Source: Leeuwenhoekiella sp.
GTDB taxonomy: Bacteria > Bacteroidota > Bacteroidia > Flavobacteriales > Flavobacteriaceae
DNA length: 64,000 bases
Direction: 5' to 3'
Assembly: GCA_002708845.1 (NCBI GenBank)
Contig: PAPI01000004.1
Location: 1-64,000 of the forward strand
Shown: piece after piece, positions 36,117-46,591 of the stretch
Position numbering within the stretch: position 1 is the stretch's first letter
Layout of the letters: the number at the start of each line of letters is the position of its first letter
Translations under genes and position numbers: made by a program
Notes under the pieces: generated by a model
Told to the model about the DNA's origin: nothing
Seen by the model: only the letters and a program-made list of their open reading frames with translations
Databases searched by the model: none

Positions 36117-36794
36117 TTAATCCTTGGGCTTTCCAGCTACTACGATTACGATTTCACCTTTAGGGGGTTTGCTTTCGTAATGTGCTAATACCTCGGCTGC
36201 AGTACCGCGTATGGTTTCCTCATGAAGTTTAGAAATTTCTCGCGACACGGAAACCTTTCGCCCTGCGCCAAAAAACTCCACCATATTTTTAAGGGTCTTC
36301 AGCAACTTGTGCGGACTTTCATAGAAAATAATGGTTCGTTCTTCTTCTGCCAAAATTTGAAAGCGCGTTTGACGTCCTTTCTTTACCGGTAGAAATCCTT
36401 CAAAAACAAACTTATCATTAGGCAGACCACTGTTTACAAGTGCCGGCACAAAAGCCGTAGCTCCGGGCAGGCAATCGACCTCAAGGCCGGCTTCGACGCA
36501 GGCACGGGTCAAAAGGAATCCGGGGTCTGAGATTGCAGGAGTTCCTGCATCACTTATCAAAGCTATGGTTTGTCCGTTTTTGATGCGATCCACCAGGCCT
36601 TCAACCGTTTTATGCTCATTGTGCATATGATGCGAATGCATCTGGGTGGTGATCTCAAAATGTTTAAGCAGTTTACCGCTGGTACGGGTATCTTCGGCCA
36701 GGATCAGGTCTGCTTCCTGCAACACCTTTACGGCCCTAAACGTCATATCATCAAGATTGCCTATGGGCGTGGGTACCAGATACAATTTACCCAT
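36117..36794 (-). CDS. rsmI: 16S rRNA (cytidine1402-2'-O)-methyltransferase
   Basis: A 225 aa SAM-dependent enzyme of the tetrapyrrole methylase fold that modifies C1402 in the ribosomal P site. Motifs are LYLVPTPIGNLDDMTFRA, LAEDTRTSGKLLKHF, ALISDAGTPAISDPGFLL and YESPHKLLKTL. The start at 36794 overlaps no other gene. The upstream gene ends 4 bp away on the same strand, so they are probably one operon. Confidence 0.95.
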   Translation of the reverse strand: MGKLYLVPTPIGNLDDMTFRAVKVLQEADLILAEDTRTSGKLLKHFEITTQMHSHHMHNEHKTVEGLVDRIKNGQTIALISDAGTPAISDPGFLLTRACVEAGLEVDCLPGATAFVPALVNSGLPNDKFVFEGFLPVKKGRQTRFQILAEEERTIIFYESPHKLLKTLKNMVEFFGAGRKVSVSREISKLHEETIRGTAAEVLAHYESKPPKGEIVIVVAGKPKD

Positions 36795-36798
36795 ATTC

Positions 36799-37656
36799 TT
36801 AATCGAATTTGCGGGATACGAGTTCTTTAAAACGGGATTCATAAACCTCTTTACCTTCCCAATGGTTGTAATCAGGTTTGATCATCTGATCAATTAGGGT
36901 AAAAGCTTCTTCCTGGCTGTTTGCCGTATTAAGCTGAGACAATACGCGGTTGTAATCTGCTGTGCTCCCATTAAATAAATGCTTGATAAAAGCAATGCGA
37001 TCGTTTAAACCAAATGAAAGTCCGCGGAAAGCCCGGTCATTAAGGGTTTTTGGCCTGTCTGCAGCCGATTTTTCCTGCTCTTCAAATTCAGCCAGTCGCC
37101 CGTACTCGCCAATATCATCTCTGTCATTTTTCATCGGTTGTGGCTGAGCTGTTATTTGTTGAAACATATTTTCAATAGCATCAGCTTCAGGAGGCATCTG
37201 GGCAACGATGTCCTTAATTTTTTCCATTACCGGCTCATGTAAAGAAGCCTGATTGATTTTTTCTTCGGGCTCTACAGATTTAGATTCGGTTTTAGGAGCA
37301 ACAGGTGGGGTCTCTCTTTTACGTAAACGTTCAAAAAGTTCCTGGTTTTGCTCAGCAATACGTGCAATACGCTCCAGGTCGCTTTCTTCAGGCTGGGGCT
37401 CGGGTTTTATTTCAGCAGTTTGTGGTTCTTCGGGCTCTATTTCAGGCTCTATGGCTGTTTGAGGCTTTTGGTCATCGGCTTGAGTGATCTCCGGTTCTTC
37501 TGCAGATTCATAACTTGCCTCCACATAAGCCATCACCGCCAGCGCCTCATAAATTTTTTGAGCTTTTAATTTTAGTGCCGTGTAATCGCTATCGGAATCA
37601 AGGTTTAAAATCTGGTTTGCGAGATGCTCCAGGTCAGATTTTAATTTCTTCTTCAT
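36799..37656 (-). CDS. conserved flavobacterial hypothetical protein
   Basis: A 285 aa acidic cytoplasmic protein. A helical N-terminus (1-50) precedes a long low-complexity region of Glu, Pro and Gln (about 50-130) and a C-terminal domain (about 205-285) with LNDRIAFIKHLFNGSTADYNRVLSQLN. I remember the C-terminal domain as widely conserved in Bacteroidota next to rsmI. Function is unknown. No signal peptide. Confidence 0.75.
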   Translation of the reverse strand: MKKKLKSDLEHLANQILNLDSDSDYTALKLKAQKIYEALAVMAYVEASYESAEEPEITQADDQKPQTAIEPEIEPEEPQTAEIKPEPQPEESDLERIARIAEQNQELFERLRKRETPPVAPKTESKSVEPEEKINQASLHEPVMEKIKDIVAQMPPEADAIENMFQQITAQPQPMKNDRDDIGEYGRLAEFEEQEKSAADRPKTLNDRAFRGLSFGLNDRIAFIKHLFNGSTADYNRVLSQLNTANSQEEAFTLIDQMIKPDYNHWEGKEVYESRFKELVSRKFD

Positions 37657-37696
37657 AAGTTTTTAGTTTGCTCTGTTTAATGCCGGGCGTTTTTAA

Positions 37697-37704
37697 TAAA
37701 TTTG
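37697..37704 (+). promoter_or_regulatory. -7 box TAAATTTG for tdk
   Basis: An exact TAnnTTTG match 53 bases before the tdk ATG, in the divergent gap. No obvious -33 element. Confidence 0.45.
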
Positions 37705-37757
37705 CTCAGCCCTCAAAATAGCGCGGCTTTGCCCTTTAAGAGGTTGAAAAGTACAAA

Positions 37758-38399
37758 ATGTTTCTCGAAAATACCGTAAATCATAAAGAGCAATTTGGAT
37801 GGATCGAAGTGATCTGCGGTTCTATGTTCTCAGGAAAAACTGAAGAACTCATCAGACGTTTAAAACGTGCCAAGTTTGCAAAACAAAAGGTTGAAATCTT
37901 TAAACCGGCTATTGATACCCGGTATGACGACGAGCTGGTAATCTCTCACGATGCTAACGAAATCAGGTCTACCCCGGTACCTGCTGCGGCCAATATTCCC
38001 ATTTTGGCAGATGGCTGTGATGTGGTTGGTATTGACGAAGCGCAGTTTTTTGATAATGAAATTGTCAAGGTCTGTAATGACCTGGCCAATCGTGGTGTTC
38101 GCGTCATTGTTGCCGGCCTGGATATGGATTTTAAAGGCAATCCCTTTGGCCCGATGCCGGCTCTTATGGCAACCGCAGAATATGTAACTAAAGTGCACGC
38201 GGTATGTACTCGCACAGGAAATTTAGCACAATTCAGTTATCGTAAAGCAGCAAGTGATAATCTGGTTCTTTTGGGTGAGACTGAAGAATACGAACCCCTA
38301 AGCCGCGGGGCCTATTATAAAGCTATGCTTCGGGAGCGTCTTAAAACCTTGAATGTTCAGGATCCCGAAGAAGTTAAAACCCCTAAGAAAAACGAATAA
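37758..38399 (+). CDS. tdk: thymidine kinase
   Basis: A 213 aa type II thymidine kinase that phosphorylates thymidine for salvage. The P-loop is [11 protein letters not shown] (about 22-32). Asp-Glu-Ala-Gln in [10 protein letters not shown] holds the catalytic Glu. TK1 enzymes usually carry a four-Cys zinc site near the end. Here only the Cys in HAVCTRTGN is obvious, and the later CxxC is missing ([11 protein letters not shown]). I recall this in flavobacterial versions. The alanine racemase ATG follows after 4 bp. Confidence 0.92.
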   Translation: MFLENTVNHKEQFGWIEVICGSMFSGKTEELIRRLKRAKFAKQKVEIFKPAIDTRYDDELVISHDANEIRSTPVPAAANIPILADGCDVVGIDEAQFFDNEIVKVCNDLANRGVRVIVAGLDMDFKGNPFGPMPALMATAEYVTKVHAVCTRTGNLAQFSYRKAASDNLVLLGETEEYEPLSRGAYYKAMLRERLKTLNVQDPEEVKTPKKNE

Positions 38400-38403
38400 A
38401 TTC

Positions 38404-39519
38404 ATGTCACATACCGTTCTTGAAATAGACCTTAACGCATTAGAGCATAATTATAACTACCTGAGGTCTAAATTGAGACCTGAAGTAAAAATGCTGGCGG
38501 TTGTTAAGGCTTACGCCTATGGCAGTGAGTCTGCACATATCGCAAAAAAACTGGAAAGTCTGGGCGTTGCGTATTTTGCGGTGGCGTACGCTTCAGAAGG
38601 AATCGCGCTTCGTGAAGCCGGTATTCAAACTCCAATTTTGGTTCTGCACCCGCAGATAGAAAGTTTTAGCTCAATTATTAAACATTGTCTGGAGCCCAGT
38701 ATATATAGCTTCCGGGTATTAAAAGCTTTTATTGAAATTGCTGAAAATCAAAACCTAAACGAGTATCCCGTTCATATCAAATTCAACACCGGCTTAAACC
38801 GTCTGGGCTTCAAAGACGTGAACGAGGCTGAAATCCTTCAGCATCTTAAGGAGACTAAAGCTGTAAAGGTAAGATCACTCTTTTCCCATCTGGTTGCCAG
38901 CGAAGATCTAAATGAGAAAACTTTTACTCTTAAGCAGATTGAAACTTTTGAACACAACGCAAAAAATATAATAGCGGGCCTGGGCTACACCCCGATGATG
39001 CACCAAAGCAATACTTCAGCTATAATCAATTATCCTCAGGCACAGTTTGATATGGTACGCACGGGTATTGGATTGTATGGGTACGGCAATACGCAGGAAG
39101 AAGACCTTAAATTAAAACCCGTCGCGACACTTAAAACGATTATTTCGCAAATTCACGAAATTGCAGTTGGAGAAACAGTAGGCTACAACAGGGCACACAC
39201 CGCTGCTAAAAAAGAGCGCACGGCTACCTTGCCCATTGGTCATGCAGATGGTATTTCGAGAAGCTATGGGAAAGGCAAGGGTTATGTTATCATAAATGGT
39301 AAAAAAGCACCCATAATTGGTAACGTTTGTATGGACATGATCATGGTTAATGTAACCAGGATAGATTGTAAAGAAGGTGATGAGGTTATTGTTTTTGGTA
39401 AAGGTGCTTCGGCGGTTGCATTATCGGCACGTATCAAAAGCATCCCGTACGAATTGATCACTGCGGTATCGCAACGCGTTACTCGAAAAATTATTGATGA
39501 ATCTCAGGAAGAATTCTGA
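38404..39519 (+). CDS. alr: alanine racemase
   Basis: A 371 aa PLP enzyme that makes D-alanine for peptidoglycan. The PLP lysine is Lys35 in AVVKAYAYG. The second catalytic base is the Tyr in VGETVGYNRAH. An N-terminal TIM-like barrel and C-terminal beta domain are of normal length. ATG 38404 was chosen; the frame stays open inside tdk upstream, but those residues are not racemase-like. It is coupled to tdk by a 4-bp gap. Confidence 0.94.
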   Translation: MSHTVLEIDLNALEHNYNYLRSKLRPEVKMLAVVKAYAYGSESAHIAKKLESLGVAYFAVAYASEGIALREAGIQTPILVLHPQIESFSSIIKHCLEPSIYSFRVLKAFIEIAENQNLNEYPVHIKFNTGLNRLGFKDVNEAEILQHLKETKAVKVRSLFSHLVASEDLNEKTFTLKQIETFEHNAKNIIAGLGYTPMMHQSNTSAIINYPQAQFDMVRTGIGLYGYGNTQEEDLKLKPVATLKTIISQIHEIAVGETVGYNRAHTAAKKERTATLPIGHADGISRSYGKGKGYVIINGKKAPIIGNVCMDMIMVNVTRIDCKEGDEVIVFGKGASAVALSARIKSIPYELITAVSQRVTRKIIDESQEEF

Positions 39520-39573
39520 GTTTTTTAAAATTTATATATCTTAGTCAGACATTAACCACAAACCAACTAAATC

Positions 39574-39993
39574 ATGGGATTTTTAAAAGATTTTAAAGCC
39601 TTTTTAATGAAAGGCGACATCATTGCTCTTGCCACGGCAGTGATCATTGGAGGTGCCTTCAATAAAATCGTAGGCTCTTTAGTGAAAGATATTATTATGC
39701 CGGTCATTGGCGTTTTAATGGGCGGTAAAAACGTAAACAACCTGTTTTTCTCGCTGGATGGTGGGGAGTATGAAACTGTTGATGCCGCTGTTGAAGCCGG
39801 GGGTGCCATATTAACTTACGGTAACTTTTTACAGGCAGTAATCGATTTTATCATCATTGGCTTCGTTATTTTCTGGCTATTAAAAGGCTATGAAAAAACC
39901 AAGAAAAAAGAAGAAGCAAAACCTGCTGCTCCAAAAGGACCTACTCAGGAAGAATTGCTTATCGAGATTCGTGACGAATTGAGAAAGAAATAA
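39574..39993 (+). CDS. mscL: large-conductance mechanosensitive channel
   Basis: A 139 aa inner-membrane channel that opens under membrane tension in hypo-osmotic shock. It has two membrane segments (about 17-45 and 85-108), the conserved [21 protein letters not shown] pore helix and a charged C-terminal bundle with [14 protein letters not shown]. Length is normal. It is 54 bp after alr. Confidence 0.95.
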   Translation: MGFLKDFKAFLMKGDIIALATAVIIGGAFNKIVGSLVKDIIMPVIGVLMGGKNVNNLFFSLDGGEYETVDAAVEAGGAILTYGNFLQAVIDFIIIGFVIFWLLKGYEKTKKKEEAKPAAPKGPTQEELLIEIRDELRKK

Positions 39994-40142
39994 ACTACCT
40001 CATTATAGAGCCAAGAGACATTCGTCAGTAACAAATTTGTAATTTAAAGGCAAGCCTCGAGATATTACATTCTTTGGCGGTGCCAATAAAAATAAATGTG
40101 CCAGAAGGCACAAACCGCTGCACTGCAGACTTAGTTTAACTA

Positions 40143-40166
40143 AACCCTCGAAGAAATTCGGGGGTT
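40143..40166 (+). terminator. intrinsic terminator with GAAA loop
   Basis: A 10-bp stem AACCCTCGAA/TTCGGGGGTT with one G-U pair and a GAAA tetraloop. A run of seven T residues follows after TTC. Confidence 0.85.
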
Positions 40167-40276
40167 CTTTTTTTGTTATATATATAACAAAATGTTTTTA
40201 AATCAGACTAAACCACACTTTTTAAACAAATGTGTACATTTTCAAGAAGTTAGTCTTCTTATTTCTAAGAACTAAT

Positions 40277-40284
40277 TACTTTTG
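40277..40284 (+). promoter_or_regulatory. -7 box TACTTTTG for asd
   Basis: An exact TAnnTTTG match 32 bases before the asd ATG. Confidence 0.5.
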
Positions 40285-40316
40285 GCGTCCTAATTACACA
40301 ACTAAAATATTTAAGT

Positions 40317-41306
40317 ATGAAAGTAGCTGTTGTAGGTGCGACCGGAATGGTAGGCCACGTAATGTTACAGGTATTGGCAGAACGCAATTTCCCGATAACC
40401 GAACTCATTCCTGTAGCCAGTGAGCGCTCTGTAGGAAAAACGGTTTCTTATAAAGGTGAAGAATATACCATTGTTTCCATGGAAGACGCGATTGCGGCAC
40501 GCCCGGATATCGCAATCTTTTCAGCTGGTGGCGGTACTTCTTTGGAGTTTGCTCCCAAGTTTGCTGAAGTAGGTACAACTGTTGTAGACAACTCTTCGGC
40601 CTGGAGAATGGATCCTGACAAAAAGCTTATTGTTCCTGAAATCAATGCTTCCGAATTAAAAGATTCAGATAAAATTATCGCAAACCCCAACTGCTCGACC
40701 ATTCAAATGGTATTGGCATTGGCTCCTTTGCACAAAAAATATAAAATCAAGCGTTTGGTAATTTCAACGTACCAATCTATTACCGGGACCGGTGTTAAAG
40801 CGGTACAGCAGTTAGAAAATGAATATAAGGGTGAAAAGGGTGAGATGGCCTACAACTACCCTATTCACCGTAACGCAATCCCTGCTTGTGATGTGTTTAC
40901 TGACAATGGCTACACCAAAGAAGAAATGAAACTCGTTAACGAGACTCAGAAGATTTTAGGTGATAAAACAATTGCTGTAACTGCCACTGCTGTGCGTATT
41001 CCGGTTGTGGGTGGTCACTCCGAAGCGATCAATGTGCAGTTTGAAAATGATTTTGAGCTTTCTGAAGTGCGTCAACTTTTACAGGCTCAGGATGGTGTTA
41101 CCGTACAGGATAACCCGGACACGAATACCTACCCAATGCCTATTTATGCAGAAGGTAAAAACGATGTGTTTGTAGGACGTATCCGTCGCGATTATTCACA
41201 ACCTAACACCTTAAATATGTGGGTGGTTGCAGATAACCTGCGTAAAGGTGCAGCTACAAACGCGGTACAAATCGCAGAATATTTAGCCGCTAAAGAATTA
41301 GTCTAA
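40317..41306 (+). CDS. asd: aspartate-semialdehyde dehydrogenase
   Basis: A 329 aa NADPH-dependent enzyme that reduces aspartyl phosphate in the lysine/methionine/threonine and diaminopimelate pathway. The N-terminus VAVVGATGMVGHVML is the nucleotide-binding loop. Cys126 in NPNCSTIQ is the nucleophile, and the RIPVVGGHSEAI segment holds the catalytic His. Length and domains are normal. It has its own promoter and a terminator at 41331. Confidence 0.95.
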   Translation: MKVAVVGATGMVGHVMLQVLAERNFPITELIPVASERSVGKTVSYKGEEYTIVSMEDAIAARPDIAIFSAGGGTSLEFAPKFAEVGTTVVDNSSAWRMDPDKKLIVPEINASELKDSDKIIANPNCSTIQMVLALAPLHKKYKIKRLVISTYQSITGTGVKAVQQLENEYKGEKGEMAYNYPIHRNAIPACDVFTDNGYTKEEMKLVNETQKILGDKTIAVTATAVRIPVVGGHSEAINVQFENDFELSEVRQLLQAQDGVTVQDNPDTNTYPMPIYAEGKNDVFVGRIRRDYSQPNTLNMWVVADNLRKGAATNAVQIAEYLAAKELV

Positions 41307-41330
41307 TTCAAAAGAACTAACTAATTATAT

Positions 41331-41361
41331 AAACCTCTGAGACGCGACCTTTCAGAGGTTT
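41331..41361 (+). terminator. intrinsic terminator after asd
   Basis: A perfect 10-bp stem AAACCTCTGA/TCAGAGGTTT with an 11-base loop, then more T residues. Confidence 0.88.
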
Positions 41362-41400
41362 TTTTATTGCCTATATTTGAGGGAATTCAATTTGCTTCAA

Positions 41401-43566
41401 ATGAAAAAAATAGCTTATCTGGGCGCCTTCACGCTACTCTTCAGCGCCTGCGAAAATCAAGAAAAAAAAGAATCTGATATGGCAATGACCTATCCTGAAA
41501 CCAAGAAAGTAGATACGGTAGACACCTATTTTGGAACTGAAGTTCCCGATCCCTATCGCTGGCTTGAAGACGACCGCAGTGCAGAAACTGAAGCCTGGGT
41601 TAAGGCTGAAAACGAAGTCACGCAGTCGTATTTATCAAAAATTCCATTTAAGGATGAAATCAAGAAAAAGCTTGAAAAAATCTGGAATTACGAGAAAATT
41701 GGCGCTCCGTTTAAAGAAGGAGATTACACCTATTTCTACAAAAATGACGGACTCCAAAATCAATACGTTATCTACCGCTACAAAACCGATGCAGACCCTT
41801 CAACTGCCGAAGTATTTTTAGACCCCAATACCTTTTCGGAAGATGGAACCATCTCTCTGGGCGGACTTAGCTTTTCAGACAACGGAAAACTGGCCGCTTA
41901 TAGCATTTCAGAAGGCGGAAGCGACTGGCGTAAGGTTTTGGTAATGGATGCGGAGACCAGAGAAATTACCGAAGATACTTTGGTAGATATCAAGTTTAGT
42001 GGTATTTCCTGGAAAGAGAATGACGGCTTTTATTATTCGAGTTACGACAAACCAGAGGGCAGCGAACTTTCAGCAAAAACAGATCAGCATAAAGTGTATT
42101 ATCACAAGCTGAACACGCCTCAAAAGGAAGACGCGTTGATTTTTGGCGGTACACCCGAACAAAAACACCGCTATATTGGTGCAGGTACTACCGAAGATAA
42201 TAACTACCTCATCCTAAGTGCCAGTAATGCAACCTCAGGAAATAAACTCTTTATTAAAGACCTTACAAAACCCAATGCCGATTTTGTTACAATAGTTGAT
42301 AATGAAGACACGAATACTTCGGTTATTGAAAACGTAGGGTCTAAGCTGTATATCGTTACTGATAAAGACGCGCCAAACCGAAAAATCGTCACCGTTGACG
42401 CTTCAAATCCTACTCCTGAAAACTGGGTAGATTTTATTCCGGAGACCGAAAATGTGCTTTCGCCTTCTACCGGTGGCGGCTATTTTTTTACCGAGTATAT
42501 GGTTGATGCGGTTTCCCAGGTCAAGCAGTACGATTACGACGGCAACTTAGTACGTGAGGTTGAACTTCCGGGAATAGGTAGTGCCGGTGGTTTTGGCGCT
42601 AAAAAAGATGAAAAAGAACTGTATTACAGTTTTACCAATTATACTACTCCCGGAAGCATTTATAAATTCGATATTGAATCGGGTGAATCTGAGTTATTCC
42701 GTAAGCCAGCGATTAATTTCAATCCGGAAGATTACGAGAGTAAGCAGGTATTTTATACTTCAAAAGACGGCACCAAAGTCCCAATGATCATCACCTTCAA
42801 AAAAGGCCTGGAACGCAACGGAAAGAACCCAACCATTCTATACGGTTACGGCGGATTTAATATTTCGCTTACACCCTCTTTCAGCATCACCAATGCAATC
42901 TGGATGGAAATGGGCGGCGTTTATGCCGTACCTAACCTGCGTGGTGGTGGTGAGTACGGTAAAGAATGGCACGATGCCGGGACCAAAATGCAAAAACAAA
43001 ACGTTTTTGACGACTTCATCGCGGCTGCAGAATATCTTATCGCAGAAAACTATACTTCGAGTGATTATTTAGCTATTCGTGGTGGTTCTAACGGTGGTTT
43101 GCTGGTTGGTGCCACAATGACCCAAAGACCCGATTTGATGCAGGTAGCCCTACCCGCTGTGGGCGTGATGGATATGCTGCGCTATCATACGTTTACCGCC
43201 GGAGCCGGCTGGTCTTACGATTATGGCACTTCAGAAGATAGCAAAGAGATGTTTGAGTACATTAAAGGCTATTCGCCCGTTCAGAATGTAAAAGCAGGTG
43301 TAGATTATCCTGCAACGCTAATAACGACGGGGGATCACGATGACCGTGTAGTACCTGCACACAGCTTTAAATTTGCTGCCGAATTACAGGAAAAACAGGC
43401 CGGTGATGCTCCGGTATTGATTCGTATTGAAACCGATGCCGGTCACGGTGCAGGAACTCCTGTAAGCAAGCAAATAGAGCAAACCGCAGACATTTTTGCC
43501 TTTACGCTCTACAATATGGGATTTGACGTACTTCCTGAAAAAACAAAAGAAACCATTAAAGGCTAA
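41401..43566 (+). CDS. prolyl oligopeptidase family serine peptidase (lipoprotein)
   Basis: A 721 aa peptidase S9A protein. A lipoprotein leader ends LLFSAC (Cys about 17), so it is likely membrane-anchored in the envelope. A seven-blade propeller (about 80-430) precedes the alpha/beta hydrolase domain. Catalytic residues are Ser563 in GGSNGGL, Asp in DHDDRVVP (about 645-648) and His682 in AGHGAG. It should cleave short peptides after proline. ATG 41401 was chosen for the leader. Confidence 0.92.
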   Translation: MKKIAYLGAFTLLFSACENQEKKESDMAMTYPETKKVDTVDTYFGTEVPDPYRWLEDDRSAETEAWVKAENEVTQSYLSKIPFKDEIKKKLEKIWNYEKIGAPFKEGDYTYFYKNDGLQNQYVIYRYKTDADPSTAEVFLDPNTFSEDGTISLGGLSFSDNGKLAAYSISEGGSDWRKVLVMDAETREITEDTLVDIKFSGISWKENDGFYYSSYDKPEGSELSAKTDQHKVYYHKLNTPQKEDALIFGGTPEQKHRYIGAGTTEDNNYLILSASNATSGNKLFIKDLTKPNADFVTIVDNEDTNTSVIENVGSKLYIVTDKDAPNRKIVTVDASNPTPENWVDFIPETENVLSPSTGGGYFFTEYMVDAVSQVKQYDYDGNLVREVELPGIGSAGGFGAKKDEKELYYSFTNYTTPGSIYKFDIESGESELFRKPAINFNPEDYESKQVFYTSKDGTKVPMIITFKKGLERNGKNPTILYGYGGFNISLTPSFSITNAIWMEMGGVYAVPNLRGGGEYGKEWHDAGTKMQKQNVFDDFIAAAEYLIAENYTSSDYLAIRGGSNGGLLVGATMTQRPDLMQVALPAVGVMDMLRYHTFTAGAGWSYDYGTSEDSKEMFEYIKGYSPVQNVKAGVDYPATLITTGDHDDRVVPAHSFKFAAELQEKQAGDAPVLIRIETDAGHGAGTPVSKQIEQTADIFAFTLYNMGFDVLPEKTKETIKG

Positions 43567-43597
43567 TTGAATAACAAGCAGTAACAACACATTAAAT

Positions 43598-43634
43598 AAA
43601 GACCTCAAAGGTTTTGATAACTTTTGAGGTCTTT
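43598..43634 (+). terminator. intrinsic terminator after the peptidase
   Basis: A 12-bp stem AAAGACCTCAAA/TTTGAGGTCTTT with a 10- to 12-base loop, then T residues. It lies just before the ABC gene start at 43647, so that gene is likely transcribed from a promoter near or within it, or by read-through. Confidence 0.85.
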
Positions 43635-43646
43635 TTATATTCTATT

Positions 43647-44570
43647 ATGCTAAACGTTAACATAGAAACCTTTGCCTACACCCTTGAGCCGGTTCTTAAG
43701 AATATAGATTTTACAGTTTCCGAGGGAAAGCATATTTCAATTCTGGGTGAAAGCGGTTGCGGAAAAAGCACACTGCTAAAAATTATTTACGGCCTGCTAC
43801 ACGTTGAGCACGGAAGTATTTTTTGGAAAGATCAGGAACTTTTAGGCCCTGATTTCAATCTGGTTCCCGGTGAACCGTTTATCAAATATCTGGCGCAGGA
43901 TTTTGATTTAATGCCTTTTATTTCGGTGGCAGATAATATAGGTAAACACCTCTCGCGCCGCTTTATGCAGCAGCGACAGGAACGTATTGAAGAGTTACTC
44001 GAAGTGGTAGATATGATGGCTTATGCAGATCAACATGTAAAAAACCTAAGCGGTGGTCAAAAGCAACGCGTTGCCCTGGCCCGTGCTATTGCCAAAGAAC
44101 CCGAACTGCTTCTACTAGATGAACCTTTCAGTCATATAGACAATTTTAGACGGAATGCCTTAAGACGAAAGCTCTACGCCTACTTGAAGAAGGAAGGCAT
44201 TACCTGTATTACGGCGACACACGACAGCGAAGAAGCGCTTTCTTTTTCTGATGAAATCAAGATGATGCGCGAAGGTACCTTTATACAAACAGACACTCCT
44301 GAAGACTTATTTCAAAATCCAAAAGATGCGTATGTGGCTTCGTTTTTTGGAGATGTCAACTCCTTAGAAATCGATAGTAAAACCAGACTTCTGATGCCTC
44401 ATCAACTCGAGGTTTCGGAACGTGAAACCCGATTAAAAGCTACTGTGATAAAATCTTACTTTAAAGGAAGCTATTATTTGATTGAAGCATTTTCTGACAA
44501 CCAAATGGTGTATTTTAATCATAACACGAGTCTAAAAGCAAATTCATCGGTTTTCTTAAAATCTAATTAG
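43647..44570 (+). CDS. ABC transporter ATP-binding protein
   Basis: A 307 aa ATPase. Walker A is GESGCGKST, signature LSGGQKQRVALARA and Walker B LLLLDEPFSH, followed by the His-loop TATHDSEEA. A C-terminal region (about 232-307) resembles the TOBE-type tail of importers. No permease or binding protein gene is adjacent, so the partner is elsewhere. ATG 43647 (MLNVNIETFAYTLEPVL) is the natural start; the longer frame runs through the terminator hairpin. Confidence 0.88.
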   Translation: MLNVNIETFAYTLEPVLKNIDFTVSEGKHISILGESGCGKSTLLKIIYGLLHVEHGSIFWKDQELLGPDFNLVPGEPFIKYLAQDFDLMPFISVADNIGKHLSRRFMQQRQERIEELLEVVDMMAYADQHVKNLSGGQKQRVALARAIAKEPELLLLDEPFSHIDNFRRNALRRKLYAYLKKEGITCITATHDSEEALSFSDEIKMMREGTFIQTDTPEDLFQNPKDAYVASFFGDVNSLEIDSKTRLLMPHQLEVSERETRLKATVIKSYFKGSYYLIEAFSDNQMVYFNHNTSLKANSSVFLKSN

Positions 44571-44636
44571 CTCATATTGAATTGGAACTGTAAATTATAT
44601 TATTTTTAATATTTTAGTTATTGTTAGGTAATATAT

Positions 44637-45374
44637 ATGAAGGTCATTTACAGTTCAAGGTTTCTTACCATTCATCTAAATGATGGGATTATGATTCAGG
44701 AATGGAGCGATTCGCCGCTTTCTGAAACGTATTTCAAGCAGGAGCTAAAACAATTTCTTAAGCAATTTAAAATTCATAAGCCACGGGGAGCCCTGTGGAT
44801 TTTAGAGAACCTGAATTTAGAAATTTCTGAAGATTTGTACGATTGGGTAGAAAAAAACATTCTTGAGCCTTTATATAAGGCTGGTCTCCGCAAGCTGGCT
44901 TCAACAGTACCTCAAGAGAAATTTGTTTATCTGTCAATTATCAACTCTGTTCAAAAGGTGGGTTTGGTCTTAAAACCAAACTTCTTTATGTGCAGGCAAA
45001 AAGCATTAAATTTTTTAAATGATACCGAGAATTCTGATGAGACTGAATTTAATTATCAGGTAAGTGAATCTGACCAAATTGGTGAGATCATTTTAGAGAT
45101 GGGGTATAATCAGCTTCCAAAAGTGATTCAACAGCTTGATAAGTTAAACTCTCAATTAAAGTTTAACGGTACTAATCAAAGTAATTTTGATCAGTTAAGT
45201 TTCAGAGAACTTGAAATTTTTAAAAGCATTGCTCAGGGTAAGTCTAATAAATCTATAGCAAAAAAACTTTTTCTGTCTGAAGGTACCATTGCCACCCATC
45301 GCAAATCAATCATCAAAAAGCTGAATATCAAATCAGCTACAGACTGGCAACGTTATGCAGATGCCTTTCTTTAA
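44637..45374 (+). CDS. LuxR-type HTH protein with SpoIIAA/STAS-like N-terminus
   Basis: A 245 aa regulator. The N-terminal domain (about 1-125; IYSSRFLTIHLNDGIMIQEW, PRGALWILENLNLEIS) resembles SpoIIAA/STAS-like folds common in Bacteroidota. The C-terminus (about 183-245) is a NarL/LuxR HTH with FRELEIFKSIAQGKSNKSIAKKL and TIATHRKSIIKKLNI. No phosphoacceptor Asp pattern was found, so activation is probably not by phosphorylation. Targets are unknown; its end is 4 bp from the end of the convergent FAD enzyme gene. Confidence 0.82.
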   Translation: MKVIYSSRFLTIHLNDGIMIQEWSDSPLSETYFKQELKQFLKQFKIHKPRGALWILENLNLEISEDLYDWVEKNILEPLYKAGLRKLASTVPQEKFVYLSIINSVQKVGLVLKPNFFMCRQKALNFLNDTENSDETEFNYQVSESDQIGEIILEMGYNQLPKVIQQLDKLNSQLKFNGTNQSNFDQLSFRELEIFKSIAQGKSNKSIAKKLFLSEGTIATHRKSIIKKLNIKSATDWQRYADAFL

Positions 45375-45377
45375 AGA

Positions 45378-46496
45378 TTAATGCCTGGATAAATCTGCAA
45401 GCTTCTTCCCTACCTGGCTGCCTATAGCTATACCCATACCACCCAGCCGCACACCACAAAATACGTTATCTGACAGTGATTTTAGTACAGGATGCTTTTG
45501 ATCACCAACCCCCAGAATACCGCTCCAGCGGTGCTCAATTTCTAAAGAAATTCCGGGCAAAATAGTCCCTTTAAGCACACCTTCTAAATACTGTTGAATT
45601 TGGGATGTGGTACCAAAAGAATCGGTTTGCTCGCCTGTAAGGTTCAGGTTGCGTCCTCCGCCCAGAAGTATGCGATTGTCAATGGTTCTAAAGTAGGTAT
45701 AGCCTTCATCCAAATGATAGGTACCGGTAAGTTTTAAATCTTTTATGGGTTTTGTGATTAATACCTGATTACGCGCCGGTTTTACCTGAGCAATATTCAG
45801 CCGCCCTGCAAAAGCATTTGTAGCGATAAAAAGTTTACGGGTTTTAAATTCAGCTTGAGATGTCTTCAGCACAACGCAAGAACCCAAATCTTCATAGCTT
45901 TCTACTTTACAATTGTTGAGTATTTGAATGTGATTATCGTGTGCCGAGTTTACAAGCGCACGCATCATCATGCCGGTGTCGAGTTCGCCCTCCTCCTTGT
46001 TAAACAGAAGCTGAGACTTAATGTTTCTGAAATTTTGTATGTTGGGTTTAATACTGAAAATCGCCTCATCAAAAAGCGGATATAGCAAACGGTTAATATA
46101 TTCCACAGATTCTAAACAGGTGGCATAAAGCTCCTGTTGATTCTGAAAAAACAATTCATATCCCCCGAGTTTCTTAAAACCAATAGCTGCATCACCCAAT
46201 CTTGTTCGCAAAGTTTCAAGCCCTTTTACGCGCATTTCAACCAAATTGAGCAGTTCTTCCTCGGTATGTGTTTTGAGATCAGCCAGAAGTTCTGAAACGC
46301 TGCCGAAACAGGCAAAACCTGCATTTTTTGTGCTGGCTCCCTGAGGCATAGCACCGCGTTCTAAAATGAGTATTTTGGCTTTAGGATAAATCTCACGAAG
46401 TTCTAGTGCACAACTTAAGCCGGTAATACCGCTGCCTACAATAGTAAAATCTACATCACTAAACCAGGTCTTATATTCCCAATAGGAAAGTGCCAT
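45378..46496 (-). CDS. FAD-dependent oxidoreductase (DAO family)
   Basis: A 372 aa flavoenzyme. The N-terminus FTIVGSGITGLSCALELRE is the Rossmann FAD loop with the acidic end in LILERGAMPQGAS. KNAGFACFGSVSEL and TYFRTIDNRILLGGGRN are amino-acid oxidase-type segments, and GVRLGGMGIAIGSQVGKKLA binds the flavin near the C-terminus. It oxidises an amine or amino acid such as glycine, sarcosine or a D-amino acid. The substrate cannot be told. Confidence 0.88.
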   Translation of the reverse strand: MALSYWEYKTWFSDVDFTIVGSGITGLSCALELREIYPKAKILILERGAMPQGASTKNAGFACFGSVSELLADLKTHTEEELLNLVEMRVKGLETLRTRLGDAAIGFKKLGGYELFFQNQQELYATCLESVEYINRLLYPLFDEAIFSIKPNIQNFRNIKSQLLFNKEEGELDTGMMMRALVNSAHDNHIQILNNCKVESYEDLGSCVVLKTSQAEFKTRKLFIATNAFAGRLNIAQVKPARNQVLITKPIKDLKLTGTYHLDEGYTYFRTIDNRILLGGGRNLNLTGEQTDSFGTTSQIQQYLEGVLKGTILPGISLEIEHRWSGILGVGDQKHPVLKSLSDNVFCGVRLGGMGIAIGSQVGKKLADLSRH

Positions 46497-46591
46497 GCAA
46501 TTATTTTTTCTGGATACTATTCAAAGATAGGTTAAACCAATTAAGCCCGTAAGACCTGAATTGCATCTGCTTTATGATGTATCCTGCGTTA

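Larger units (their letters stand above)
39994..40316 (+). other. gap between mscL and asd
   Basis: 323 bp without a gene. It contains small hairpins (GTGCC-AGAA-GGCAC near 40096), a terminator at 40143 and the asd promoter at 40277. The first 100 bases show nothing recognisable. Confidence 0.5.
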